In this document: piece after piece, positions 1-7,045 of the stretch
Layout of the letters: each line of letters begins with the position of its first letter
Position numbering within the stretch: the stretch's first letter is position 1
Source of the DNA: Clostridia bacterium
GTDB lineage: Bacteria > Bacillota > Clostridia > Christensenellales > Aristaeellaceae
Direction: 5' to 3'
NCBI GenBank assembly: GCA_017512805.1
Contig: JAFWES010000059.1
Location: 124,001-188,000 of the forward strand
Length of the DNA: 64,000 nucleotides
Made by a program: the position numbers and the translations under genes
The notes under the pieces: model-generated
Databases searched by the model: none
What the model was told of the DNA's origin: nothing
Seen by the model: only the letters and a program-made list of their open reading frames with translations

Positions 1-5
1 CTATA

Positions 6-539
6 ATGAGTGCTGACCAAAGGAAAATGATCATCAGGCAGGCGGCAGAAGAGGATGTCCGGCAGATTGCAGAGATCCTTGTGGAAGACTGGAAAAAGGC
101 CTATCACGGCATTATCGACAGTGATTATCTGGATTCCATGAGCGTGGAAGAGCGATACCAGCGGGAATTACAGCGATACCAGATCTACCGGGTGGCCGCT
201 GCTGAAAAGGAAATCCTGGGTTTTGCCTGGAACGAGATGACAGATGATGAAGATTCGGACTGCGAAATCATTGCCATCTATATCCGTTACAGCAAAAGGA
301 ACAGCGGAATCGGAAAGGCTCTTTTCACGGATTCCGTGGATCTTTTCAAGGCAGCAGGCAGGGAAAGAATGATCATCTGGTGTCTCAGGGAAAATGCGGA
401 AGCCAGAAAATTCTATGAGAAAATGGGCGGGAAAGTGTATAAAACCGGTACCCACAGATGGGGCAGCCGGGAGTACGATATGATCTCCTACCTGTATCAG
501 TTGAATACCATGGAACAGGTAGGAAATCGACACCTTTGA
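6..539 (+). CDS. GNAT-family N-acetyltransferase
   Basis: The product (177 residues from the first ATG) fits a GNAT acetyltransferase, which transfers an acetyl group from acetyl-CoA to an amine; the substrate cannot be told. The N-terminal start RQAAEEDVRQIAEI is a typical GNAT beta1-alpha1. The middle segment IAIYIRYSKRNSGIGKALF carries the acetyl-CoA loop (R/Q-x-x-G-x-G/A, here as RNSGIG), and the end has the usual W-x-x-x-x-N-x-x-A-x-x-F-Y-x-x-x-G motif. The frame is open to the left edge, so the true start is uncertain: ATG at 6 or ATG at 27, the latter fitting the family start better but with a ribosome site that is very close. It is followed 25 bp later by a methyltransferase fragment. 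The family call is firm; the role is unknown. Confidence 0.85.
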   Translation: MSADQRKMIIRQAAEEDVRQIAEILVEDWKKAYHGIIDSDYLDSMSVEERYQRELQRYQIYRVAAAEKEILGFAWNEMTDDEDSDCEIIAIYIRYSKRNSGIGKALFTDSVDLFKAAGRERMIIWCLRENAEARKFYEKMGGKVYKTGTHRWGSREYDMISYLYQLNTMEQVGNRHL

Positions 540-564
540 ATTTCATTCTCCAGGGAGGTGCAGC

Positions 565-798
565 ATGTCAAAGCAGAAGGAAGCCCTCCGGAAGGTCGAT
601 TGGGTTGTCAATGGGTATGAATGCTATCACCTAACGGGTTCCAGCCTGATCAACGGCTTGATCAGCGCAGGATTCATGATTGAAGAGTGCCAGGAAGCCC
701 ATCTGTCGAATGAAATGATGGCGCAGTATCCTGCTTTGTTTGGCGGGACAATTCACCGCCCCGAGTTTATCTTCTTCAGATGCAGAAAGAGCAACTGA
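565..798 (+). CDS. C-terminal fragment of a class I SAM methyltransferase
   Basis: A 77-residue reading frame with a good ribosome site (GGGAGG, 8 bases before the ATG). The residues YHLTGSSLINGLISAGF and a closing EFIFFRCRK match the last helix and strands of small-molecule SAM-dependent methyltransferases. There is no Rossmann glycine motif (usually E/D-x-G-x-G-x-G) for binding SAM, and the family normally runs 200 residues or more, so roughly two thirds is missing. It is therefore either a decayed gene that has regained a start, or a small protein derived from one. It lies between an acetyltransferase and a histidine phosphatase on the same strand. I infer a non-catalytic remnant. Confidence 0.5.
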   Translation: MSKQKEALRKVDWVVNGYECYHLTGSSLINGLISAGFMIEECQEAHLSNEMMAQYPALFGGTIHRPEFIFFRCRKSN

Positions 799-883
799 CA
801 GAACTATTTTATTTCAATTATTATTGAGCAGGAACCCGGGGTTATCGATCGCGGTTTGCTTTGATGATTGCGCAGGAGGCAGC

Positions 884-1492
884 ATGAAAACCATTCTTCT
901 GATTCAACATACGGAATCCGAGCATCACGTGAATCACCATATCGGGGCCCAGTATGAGTGGAATCTGACAGCGCGGGGCCGGGAGCAGGCTTTTCGGATC
1001 GGCAAATGGCTGAAGCGTGAAGACTGCGACCAGACCTGGTCCATGTTTGTGTCTCCGCAGATTCGGGCCCGGCAGACCGCAGAAGAGATTAACCGAAGTC
1101 TCGGTATTTCGCCGGTTATCTGGGAAGAACTGCGGGAAGTAAATGCCGGAATGGGAAACGGCAAAACAAGGGAGTGGTACCGGACGAATGCGGCACCCCG
1201 AGGAGTCACTTTTGATCCGGATCATCGGGATTGCCCGGACGCAGAATCGGACCGTGAACTGTGGAACCGGGTTTTGCCTTTCTTTCAGGACGTGATCGTT
1301 TCTTCCGCGGATCAGGTCATTGTTGTATCACATGGAACAACGATCAGTTTTCTCCAGTCTATGATGACCGGTCAGTCCGTGGAGGACCGGGGCCGATTTC
1401 GCTTCAATGGCAGCAGCGGTTCCATCTCCCGTTATACAGTGGAAGACAGCGGTCGGGTCATGGCGATGTACCTCAATGCCCAAGTAGATTGA
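884..1492 (+). CDS. Histidine phosphatase superfamily protein
   Basis: A branch-1 histidine phosphatase (phosphoglycerate-mutase-like), about 202 residues. The start at 884 is chosen because an AGGAGG site lies 5 bases upstream and the protein then begins MKTILLIQHTES at the first core strand; a longer in-frame start at 740 would overlap the previous gene. The catalytic histidine is in LIQHTES, where the usual R-H-G is Q-H-T, a substitution found in part of this family. The other expected elements are present: SPQIRARQTAEEI, a glutamate in WEELREV, and a second histidine in VSHGTT. The protein would dephosphorylate a small metabolite or protein through a phosphohistidine intermediate. The substrate is not evident. 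Confidence 0.82.
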   Translation: MKTILLIQHTESEHHVNHHIGAQYEWNLTARGREQAFRIGKWLKREDCDQTWSMFVSPQIRARQTAEEINRSLGISPVIWEELREVNAGMGNGKTREWYRTNAAPRGVTFDPDHRDCPDAESDRELWNRVLPFFQDVIVSSADQVIVVSHGTTISFLQSMMTGQSVEDRGRFRFNGSSGSISRYTVEDSGRVMAMYLNAQVD

Positions 1493-1716
1493 ATCCGATG
1501 CATATGGAATTCTTCCTGCATATGAAATGCAAATGCCTGTTTTCCGGGTACCACACTGTGAAAAATCCGAAGCGTTTTTTACGCGAAAATTTGCGGATTA
1601 TGGAGCATAACACAGGCATATCTTTCTTCAAAAGCCATTTTTCTTCCTGATCGAGTATATTAGGATAATGATGTACCGGATAACCGGTACATGTTGTGAA
1701 AACCATATGACATTTC

Positions 1717-2178
1717 ATGCGGCAGTACTTTCCGGGATCAGAGACGGAGATGAAGATGATGAGAATGACAGGTTCACAGATGATAATCTTTGAAATGGTG
1801 AGCATGGTCCTCTGTTTATTCTTTTTTATCAATCATGTCAGGAAACGGAATAAATTAATCATGGAATGCAGAAATGAAGCTTCCGGTGAAATAGTAGAAA
1901 TCAAAGCAATACCAACTCAGAAAGAGGATATATATCGGTATCAGCCTATTGTGTCCTTTGATACAGGCTCAGGTACTGTTCAAGGTCCGGATGCGTGGGA
2001 TATGAAAAAAGGTGATTTTACAAAAGGCGATCATGTTACCGTCCGGTACAATCCGGATAAGCCAAGTGTTTTCTATGCGGTCGAAAACCACCGTTCCGAC
2101 TCTCTTACAGGAGTATACCTCATAATCTTGATCTTTTTTCCTGTTATGATGATGCTGACATACCTGATCGACAAATAA
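1717..2178 (+). CDS. DUF3592-type membrane protein
   Basis: A protein of 153 residues or fewer (several in-frame ATGs between 1717 and 1759; the first transmembrane helix begins near residue 21, so a later start is possible). It has two hydrophobic helices, around residues 22-38 and 131-149, flanking a soluble beta-rich segment with GEIVEIKAIP, YQPIVSFDTGSG and GDHVTVRYNPDKPS. That pattern, a G-x-V-x-x-I strand, a P-x-V-x-F strand and a V-x-Y-x-P-x-x-P turn between two membrane helices, is characteristic of DUF3592. No biochemical function is known. It stands alone, followed by the insertion sequence. Confidence 0.65.
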   Translation: MRQYFPGSETEMKMMRMTGSQMIIFEMVSMVLCLFFFINHVRKRNKLIMECRNEASGEIVEIKAIPTQKEDIYRYQPIVSFDTGSGTVQGPDAWDMKKGDFTKGDHVTVRYNPDKPSVFYAVENHRSDSLTGVYLIILIFFPVMMMLTYLIDK

Positions 2179-2300
2179 GCCGGCTCCGCCGTCCACCGGT
2201 ACGAATCCAGGTGCTTGATTCACGCAGGAATCTCAATGTTCTTGTGGCACTTGACCTCCCGAGCACGGTGGCGATGGAACCATAAGTCCCCACATACAAG

Positions 2301-2332
2301 CCCAAAAGTCGGATAATGCGCACTCAAACTAC
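2301..2332 (+). repeat. Left terminal inverted repeat of the IS
   Basis: Begins CCCAAAAGTCGGATAAT and matches the inverted right end perfectly for 17 bases, then imperfectly through an ACTCAA block. Confidence 0.8.
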
Positions 2333-2394
2333 TCATCCGCAGGCAGTTTTGCGCTGAAAACGCCTCGGAAACATTGATTTTATTGATTTTCCTC

Positions 2395-2423
2395 TTGCTT
2401 TCCTATTGGGCATATGTTATAAT
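2395..2423 (+). promoter_or_regulatory. Promoter of the IS transposase
   Basis: TTGCTT (2395-2400) and a perfect TATAAT (2418-2423) are 17 bp apart. The transposase ATG at 2453 follows with a GGAGG-like site just upstream. Confidence 0.6.
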
Positions 2424-2452
2424 ATTATATACTCAATTGGAGGGCTTGCGCC

Positions 2453-4201
2453 ATGGCCAGAAAGCATTCCGAGGAGACCGTTACCCGCATCATCCGGCAA
2501 CGCCAGAAGAACGGAGATATCTACGTTATCGAGCGTCAGACCCGGTACGATCCCGAGAAGAAATACAATGTGGTTCTATCCAGCAAAATCATCGGCAAAA
2601 TCCCACTTGGACAGAATCAGGTAGTTCCGACCCGCCCGAAACGGCCCAGTGGAGAAAAAGTCTCAAATTTGCCGACACCTTTACTGACTGCCAGCAGGAT
2701 GCGGGTTGGCATGATGGAGATCATTGACCACATTGGGAAAGCCTCCGGAATAGACGATGCCATCTATGCAAACACAGATCTGGGAACCGCTCAGAAGGTT
2801 CTGTCTCTGGCGCGTTACCTGCTTGCCACGGATGGTCAGTCTCTGCCCGGAATTACCACCTGGCAGTACTCTCACCCCCTTCCTTATGAGGACGGTATTT
2901 CTGAGGACACTTACCACGATCTCTTCTGCAGTGTAGGCCAGGATGAAAGCCTGATGCAGAGTTTCTTTGCTTCCCGTCTTCAGGGAACCAGGAATCGTGC
3001 TGTTCTGGCGTATGATTCAACGACCATCTCAACCTATTCCCAACAGCTGCCGGAAGCAAGATATGGTTTCAACAAGGCACATGACGGACTGGAAACAGTG
3101 CAGCTCCTGTCCCTGTATTCAATTGAAACCCGTCAACCTGTTGCATTTACCAAGCAGCCGGGCAATCAACCCGACGTGATAACCATTGAGAATGCGCTGA
3201 AGCAACTGCAGGCTCTTGATATTGGCAACGCGGAGATTGTGACGGACAACGGCTACTATTCAGAGAAGAACCTGGCGGAGCTGCTGTATGCACACTTCGA
3301 CTTTATCACGCTGGCCAAGACCAGCCTGAAGTGGATCAGGCCAGAACTGAACGCCAGGCTGGATGCGTTCCGCAGCACCAGCAGCGCTTGTCCGTTTGAC
3401 ACCAACACCCACGGGCTGGCAGTGATGCTGATGCAGGAATTCTCCCGTGCCAGGAAATATGGCAGCCGTAAGAAGGAACTGAAAGAGGGTGATGAGGAAA
3501 CCTTCCGACGCCGGATTTATCTCCATCTATACTTTAATCCGATGAGAAGGGTAGAACAGGATACGGCCTTTGACAATGACCTCTTCGAGCTGAAGGAACT
3601 CATTGAGGATGGAAAAGAGGAACAGGATCTGACTGAAAGCGCATGGAAGAAAGTAGAGAAGTTCCTGCATGTCCGGCATTATGGGTCCAGAATCACGGTC
3701 ACATTCAATGAGAAAGCGATCGCTGAGGAAAAGAAGTACCATGGATATTTTGCCCTGGTTTCCAACTGCGAAAAGGATCCTTTTGAATGTCTGAGGAAAT
3801 ACCGCAGACGGGAAACCATTGAATTCTTCTTCGAATCAGGAAAACAACGCACCGATGGAAGCAGGACGCGGGTTTGGACCAGTGATGCCCTGATGGGCAG
3901 GATGTTCGTTCAGTTTGTCGCCCTGTGCTATTATGAGTATCTCAGCGACCAGATCCGGGAAATGAAGCTGACGCTGGCAGTGGAGAATGGCGAGCCGGAA
4001 CATGATTCCAGGGAGAACATGAAGACGGAAAAAAAGCTCAAAAACTGGCTGAAGAACACACCGGTATATCTGGCTCTCCAATGGTTCGATGTAATCGAGG
4101 AGGTCAACGTTTCATCCAAGCTTCAAGCTAAGCGCTGGACGACGGAACTGACGGAAAGAGATAAGATGTTCCTCAGAAAGCTGGGAATGCAACCTCGTTG
4201 A
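2453..4201 (+). CDS. IS1634-family DDE transposase
   Basis: A full-length 582-residue transposase that cuts and joins the ends of the surrounding element. The RNase H-like catalytic residues are visible: an aspartate in LAYDST (about residue 188), an aspartate in VTDNGYYS (about 265), and the C-terminal Y-R-x-R-E-x-I-E signature (about 450-457) followed by an FFFE stretch and a SDALMGRMFV helix typical of IS4/IS1634 relatives. Between the second aspartate and the glutamate lies a long beta-rich insertion, which is normal for this family. The frame is intact from ATG to TGA, so the element may still be active. It ends only 30 bp before the right inverted repeat. Confidence 0.9.
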   Translation: MARKHSEETVTRIIRQRQKNGDIYVIERQTRYDPEKKYNVVLSSKIIGKIPLGQNQVVPTRPKRPSGEKVSNLPTPLLTASRMRVGMMEIIDHIGKASGIDDAIYANTDLGTAQKVLSLARYLLATDGQSLPGITTWQYSHPLPYEDGISEDTYHDLFCSVGQDESLMQSFFASRLQGTRNRAVLAYDSTTISTYSQQLPEARYGFNKAHDGLETVQLLSLYSIETRQPVAFTKQPGNQPDVITIENALKQLQALDIGNAEIVTDNGYYSEKNLAELLYAHFDFITLAKTSLKWIRPELNARLDAFRSTSSACPFDTNTHGLAVMLMQEFSRARKYGSRKKELKEGDEETFRRRIYLHLYFNPMRRVEQDTAFDNDLFELKELIEDGKEEQDLTESAWKKVEKFLHVRHYGSRITVTFNEKAIAEEKKYHGYFALVSNCEKDPFECLRKYRRRETIEFFFESGKQRTDGSRTRVWTSDALMGRMFVQFVALCYYEYLSDQIREMKLTLAVENGEPEHDSRENMKTEKKLKNWLKNTPVYLALQWFDVIEEVNVSSKLQAKRWTTELTERDKMFLRKLGMQPR

Positions 4202-4231
4202 TTGTTGAGTACTGATTATCCGACTTTTGGG
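4200..4231 (-). repeat. Right terminal inverted repeat of the IS
   Basis: Ends ATTATCCGACTTTTGGG at 4231, the exact inverse of the first 17 bases of the left end. Confidence 0.8.
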
Positions 4232-4343
4232 ATGGAAAACTTCTCGTCAGCTTAATCATTGGACGTGAGATTGCCAAGCATATTGGTGGGATCGCAGTAG
4301 CGTATTATGAATAGAATCGACTGATAACACTGATACTTTGCGA

Positions 4344-4398
4344 AATTAATCAATAATCCAATGCAAGCAATAGTGATTGAAATGATTATTGATTAATT
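4344..4398. repeat. 15-bp perfect inverted repeat
   Basis: Arms AATTAATCAATAATC (4344-4358) and GATTATTGATTAATT (4384-4398) are perfect inverse copies separated by 25 bp. No T-run follows, so it is not an obvious terminator. It could be a protein-binding site or an end of a lost element. Confidence 0.5.
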
Positions 4399-4485
4399 GA
4401 CCTGATAAATGCATTTCTATGATGATATTGCGTGAAGAGTTCTTTCTAACGATCAGATAAACAGGAAACAAACAAAAGCCGCCTC

Positions 4486-4558
4486 CGAAAAGACGGCGAA
4501 CCGGATTCAGGCAAAAACCAGTTCGGCCAGTATGATTTCCTCAGCACGTTGATGAATA
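4486..4558 (-). repeat. Direct-repeat copy of the tnpV 3' end (left copy)
   Basis: These 73 bp match 6345-6417 at roughly 85-90% identity by eye, in the same orientation. On the minus strand the copy still encodes IHQRAEEIILAELVFA followed by a stop, versus IHQRAEEIILDELVFS in the intact gene, and the similarity continues about 20 bp past the stop. The two copies bracket the HipA-like module. Confidence 0.8.
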
Positions 4559-4589
4559 CTGTTGATCCGGGAAACCCATAAGCGATTTT

Positions 4590-4621
4590 GGCGCTAAGTC
4601 GAAATAAAACGAGTTAGCGCC
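4590..4621. repeat. Strong hairpin 3' of the HipA-like module
   Basis: GGCGCTAA (4590-4597) and TTAGCGCC (4614-4621) pair perfectly, with an inner TCG/CGA pairing and an A-rich loop. It lies 34 bp beyond the stop of the leftward operon. No U-tract follows on either strand, so it may be an RNA-stabilising hairpin or a protein site rather than an intrinsic terminator. Confidence 0.5.
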
Positions 4622-4654
4622 GAAAACGAGGGTCGGTTCCGGCGCTGACTTCAG

Positions 4655-5473
4655 TTATTGTTGCTTTCTTCGCTGCATGATTTCACTTTTGAGGAACAGT
4701 TTGTATTTTGCATCCTTACGAATAGGATGCAGCTTATCCCGCTTCGTAAGATCATCAATGTTTTGACGGCTGCATCCCAGAAGCTGACATGCTTCGTTCG
4801 CATTCACAATTCTGTGCTGTACAAAACCAATGAAATCTTCCAGCGAAAGCGGAATGTTTTTGCTGTTTCCGTATAGTTCACGGTCGGAAATCATTGCCCG
4901 ATCACTCCACATCACGCCATATCCATCGGGTTGAACTTCCACCGCATGGAAACGCTTCTCCTGGGCGACATAGGGCTGACATTCCGCGTGATCTGTCGCA
5001 TGCTTTGCCGCGTCACAGATTTTAACTTCCCCATTGCGGAAGAAAACAAGCAAGCGAAAGCCTTTGAGAGGAACAACGTCCTCGATCTTGGTCTTCCAGC
5101 GATTCAGCAGCAACGGGGGCAATTCTGCGGTGTTTATTTCTTCAAGATAGCATTCATCCTGCGCGCATCGCCCCATGGTCAGCATCAGCAGTTGAAACTC
5201 GTCATATTCTTTGAGCCCGTTTTCCTTCAGAACCTGGCCGATATTCTGTCTGTCCCGGGGAATAATACGCTGCTGCACCCATAAACGGCTCCAATAGCTA
5301 CTGACGGAGCGCTCGCCGCGTTTTACGAACGAGGACAGCAAAAGTGGCGTTTCCCAGGGATCGGCGTCGTCCGGCAGCTCAATATAGAATGCTTTCGCGT
5401 TTTCGTAATAGATCAGATATCCCAATACGCTCTTTCGAGAAAGCGTATCATCCTTGATTGCAAAGATCCTCAT
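4655..5473 (-). CDS. HipS-like / DUF2442 / helix-turn-helix protein, partner of a HipA-like kinase
   Basis: A 272-residue protein that I read as three parts. Residues 1-118 resemble the N-terminal subdomain of HipA kinases (HipS in split systems), with a conserved block LWVQQRIIPRDRQNI, then YDEFQLLMLTMGRCAQDECYL. Residues about 130-203 look like DUF2442: FRLLVFFRNGEVKICDA, then an MWSDRAMISDRELY end. Residues about 222-265 form a MerR/excisionase-like helix-turn-helix: NANEACQLLGCSRQNIDDL. It is the second gene of a leftward pair and its start overlaps the kinase gene by 26 bp, so the two are probably translationally coupled. By analogy with HipBA/HipBST I infer that it holds the kinase in check and represses the operon through its HTH. 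The domain calls are by eye; the HipS likeness is the least certain. Confidence 0.6.
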   Translation of the reverse strand: MRIFAIKDDTLSRKSVLGYLIYYENAKAFYIELPDDADPWETPLLLSSFVKRGERSVSSYWSRLWVQQRIIPRDRQNIGQVLKENGLKEYDEFQLLMLTMGRCAQDECYLEEINTAELPPLLLNRWKTKIEDVVPLKGFRLLVFFRNGEVKICDAAKHATDHAECQPYVAQEKRFHAVEVQPDGYGVMWSDRAMISDRELYGNSKNIPLSLEDFIGFVQHRIVNANEACQLLGCSRQNIDDLTKRDKLHPIRKDAKYKLFLKSEIMQRRKQQ

Positions 5474-6275
5474 ACGCTTTCCACCTCTTCCATATCATTT
5501 CCCAGATCCTGTCCAGCCATTGCCGATCGAGCGCTTCTGATAAACCTTCCAGGAGAATTGCGCGGTCATTCTCTGTCAACGGATGCAAAGGAGGACGCTG
5601 ATCCCGTGGGATCAACCGGAGATTCTCCCATGATGACCGTGAACCGACAAAGCACTGGACCGGCTTATCAGCCATAACGTCCTCCCGAAGCATGGCTTCG
5701 GTGCTTTCACACCGGCTGAGCAGTGACAGTCCGTGATCAAACAAAGGGGCCAGCCGGATGGTTTTCTTCCGCCGGTTCCGAAGAACTTCCATATTTGCGC
5801 CATGTCGGTCACGATTGAGAATCAGATAATCGACGACCAGCATCTCATAGACTGTGCTTTTCCACCCGTTGCGGATGCAAAAATCCATGGGAGATTCATT
5901 TGGCAAGCTCTCCGCTTGATAATATGCGTCCAGTGCGATTTTGCTTTCTCCACGCTGCTTGAAATCCTTGGAGGCGCAAAGCCAGGTTTCATATTCTTTC
6001 TGATCGATCAGGATCTTCGCATGGATCAACTGATAGGGCAGGTGGCTGATGCCCAGGATCGACAATAAGCGATCTACAATGATTTCATTAACGCATTCAT
6101 GGCCGATGATCCCTTTCCAGGCATCATAATTAGACAGCTTGAAAAAAGTCTTCCCATCGACTCCGTCTTCATACGCTTTCAGGAATGAACCCGCCGTACC
6201 GGACGAATTGCGCGTCTTTGCCCAGCTGAGGTGCGTCATGTCCTGTAATTCATGAATGATTTGATTCAATGCCAT
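5448..6275 (-). CDS. HipA-like serine/threonine kinase, short (HipT-like)
   Basis: A 275-residue protein with the catalytic core of the HipA kinase family but without the usual N-terminal subdomain; HipA is normally about 400-440 residues. Visible motifs: a Gly/Ser-rich loop NSSGTAGSFLK (23-33), an ATP-site lysine in FFKLS (46), the catalytic loop NRDRHGAN (154-161, Asp156 and Asn161) and a metal-binding DHG (180-182, in place of DFG). HipA kinases phosphorylate aminoacyl-tRNA synthetases or related targets and halt growth; the target here is unknown. It is the first gene of the pair and would complete a HipA fold only together with the N-domain encoded downstream. An alternative is a degenerate HipA with an unrelated partner. 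Confidence 0.78.
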   Translation of the reverse strand: MALNQIIHELQDMTHLSWAKTRNSSGTAGSFLKAYEDGVDGKTFFKLSNYDAWKGIIGHECVNEIIVDRLLSILGISHLPYQLIHAKILIDQKEYETWLCASKDFKQRGESKIALDAYYQAESLPNESPMDFCIRNGWKSTVYEMLVVDYLILNRDRHGANMEVLRNRRKKTIRLAPLFDHGLSLLSRCESTEAMLREDVMADKPVQCFVGSRSSWENLRLIPRDQRPPLHPLTENDRAILLEGLSEALDRQWLDRIWEMIWKRWKAYEDLCNQG

Positions 6276-6293
6276 GCACCTCCCACGGGCTCT

Positions 6294-6322
6294 ATGTTAG
6301 CAATATACTTGATAAATGTCAA
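6294..6322 (-). promoter_or_regulatory. Promoter of the HipA-like operon
   Basis: On the minus strand TTGACA (6317-6322) and TAACAT (6294-6299) are 17 bp apart, and the kinase ATG is 19 bp past the -10. A GGGAGG ribosome site precedes the ATG closely. Confidence 0.7.
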
Positions 6323-6325
6323 GTA
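6306..6325. promoter_or_regulatory. Palindromic operator over the -35 of the HipA-like operon
   Basis: TACTTGA-TAAATG-TCAAGTA: 7-bp perfect arms around a 6-bp centre. It covers the -35 hexamer completely, as expected of an autoregulatory operator bound by a dimeric HTH protein. The HTH of the second gene is the obvious candidate. Confidence 0.6.
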
Positions 6326-6344
6326 GCAAAGTATAAGCTGTCAC

Positions 6345-6417
6345 CGAAGAGGCGGCGATCCGGATTCAGGAAAAGACCAATTCATCCAGTATGATTTCCT
6401 CAGCACGTTGATGAATA
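6345..6417 (-). repeat. Direct-repeat copy of the tnpV 3' end (right copy)
   Basis: Partner of the repeat at 4486-4558. This copy is the genuine 3' end of the intact tnpV gene plus about 21 bp downstream, so the left copy is the duplicated fragment. Confidence 0.8.
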
Positions 6418-6731
6418 GAAATCCACCCCGGCTGATCTGATGCTTTCAGCTGCTCGTTGATTCCTTCAGCTTTGGCCATCCGGGTGATTATCCGTTCCAT
6501 ACGATCCTGGCAGACTCGATCTGTTTCTGCCAGATGGTCATACAACTTACCGGAAAGAAGAAGCCGTTCATACAGTCCGGGACGATGCTCTTCCAGGTAA
6601 GCTTTCCGCATCCGGCCATAGCGGCCGATATGCCGGGGAGAATCCGGGAGGTCGAGATCCGGAAAGTAGTAGTCGCCATGCAGGGTATAATGGATACCAT
6701 TTTCAATCAATTCTTTCGGGAAACGGGTCAT
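6366..6731 (-). CDS. tnpV: TnpV-family transposon protein
   Basis: A 121-residue protein with the features of the TnpV family found in clostridial integrative and mobilisable transposons: a core IGRYGRMRKAYLEEHRPGLYERLLLSGKL (split here only for reading), an HLAETDR helix, and the C-terminal IHQRAEEIILDELVFS. Its biochemical role is not established; the family is known from Tn4451-like and related elements. An AGGAGG site lies 8-10 bases upstream of the ATG at 6731. The gene indicates that this part of the chromosome derives from a transposon. Its 3' end is duplicated at 4486-4558. Confidence 0.82.
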   Translation of the reverse strand: MTRFPKELIENGIHYTLHGDYYFPDLDLPDSPRHIGRYGRMRKAYLEEHRPGLYERLLLSGKLYDHLAETDRVCQDRMERIITRMAKAEGINEQLKASDQPGWISIHQRAEEIILDELVFS

Positions 6732-6958
6732 GTTGAGGTCCTCCTTTTTTGTTTTTAGCCGCCTTTTTTACTTTCGTCGGCTAAAATCTGGTTTGGGTAA
6801 ATTTGCCGATATACCGCAAAATCGTCGCCTGATCGTACCCAAACCGTGAGAACACACGGTTTACTATCATTGGCTGATACTACAAGATGTTGATTATTTT
6901 ACTTTCATCGTTCTACATCATGTGGTAGAATTGATCGAGGTTGTATAATCTGGTCGAA
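6732..6958. other. Non-coding, repeat-rich end of an integrative element
   Basis: No gene. It contains several nested inverted repeats: TAGCCG/CGGCTA around 6758-6784; GGTTTGGGTA (6790-6799) with TACCCAAACC (6836-6845); and AAACCGTG (6841-6848) with CACGGTTT (6855-6862). Clusters of this kind beside an att site fit binding sites for recombination proteins, though that is inference. Confidence 0.45.
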
Positions 6959-6981
6959 TTCAAGTCCTGCTTCCCGCACCA
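6959..6981 (+). other. tRNA 3'-end fragment, probable attachment site
   Basis: The 23 bp read as the end of a tRNA gene: T-loop TTCAAGT, T-stem strand CCTGC, acceptor strand TTCCCGC, discriminator A, then CCA. The bases before it (GTCGAA) cannot form the 5' T-stem GCAGG, so the rest of the tRNA is absent. Integrative elements that use a tRNA leave such a 3' copy at their distal end. The acceptor strand and discriminator A suit a tRNA-Leu, but the isotype is a guess. A truncated integrase gene lies 65 bp away. Confidence 0.7.
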
Positions 6982-6982
6982 G

Positions 6983-7012
6983 AAACCCCTTGTAAATCAA
7001 GGGGTTTATTTT
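6983..7012 (+). terminator. Intrinsic terminator after the tRNA fragment
   Basis: AAACCCCTTG (6983-6992), loop TAAAT, CAAGGGGTTT (6998-7007), then ATTTTT. It probably served the tRNA gene and travelled with the attachment core. Confidence 0.75.
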
Positions 7013-7045
7013 TGTCCACCCATAACTTACCACTATTTTACCCAT

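Larger units (their letters stand above)
2301..4231 (+). mobile_element. IS1634-type insertion sequence, complete
   Basis: A 1931-bp element bounded by terminal inverted repeats. The left end at 2301 starts CCCAAAAGTCGGATAAT, and the reverse complement of the right end (ending 4231) starts with the same 17 bases, followed by further partial matches (CACTCAA versus TACTCAA). It holds one transposase gene with its own promoter. No target-site duplication can be seen: the left flank ends ACATACAAG and the right flank begins ATGGAAAAC. The flanks may therefore have been rearranged after insertion, or the duplication has decayed. Confidence 0.85.
4232..4654. other. Non-coding junction between the IS and the HipA-like module
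   Basis: No intact gene. Just after the IS an open stretch on the + strand (about 4247-4313) reads LIIGREIAKHIGGIAVAYYE and then stops; it may be the tail of a gene cut by the IS, but I do not recognise it. Next come a 15-bp perfect inverted repeat, a copy of the tnpV 3' end (4486-4558) and a strong hairpin (4590-4621). The stretch reads as recombination debris. Confidence 0.5.

Noticed and set aside
1493..1560. CATATG-N-CATATG inverted repeat after the histidine phosphatase, considered as a terminator.
   Set aside because: No U-tract follows and the stem is only 6-8 bp with mismatches.
2179..2300. Stretch before the IS that might be the cut 5' part of a gene whose 3' part follows the IS.
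   Set aside because: Frames on the two sides of the IS do not join into one readable product and no target duplication exists to confirm a simple insertion.
4686..6275. Reading the kinase module as an abortive-infection pair or as a plain duplicated HipA.
   Set aside because: The kinase motifs (NRDRHGAN, DHG) are HipA-specific and the second gene carries no kinase motifs, so duplication does not fit; defence remains possible but is not shown by sequence.
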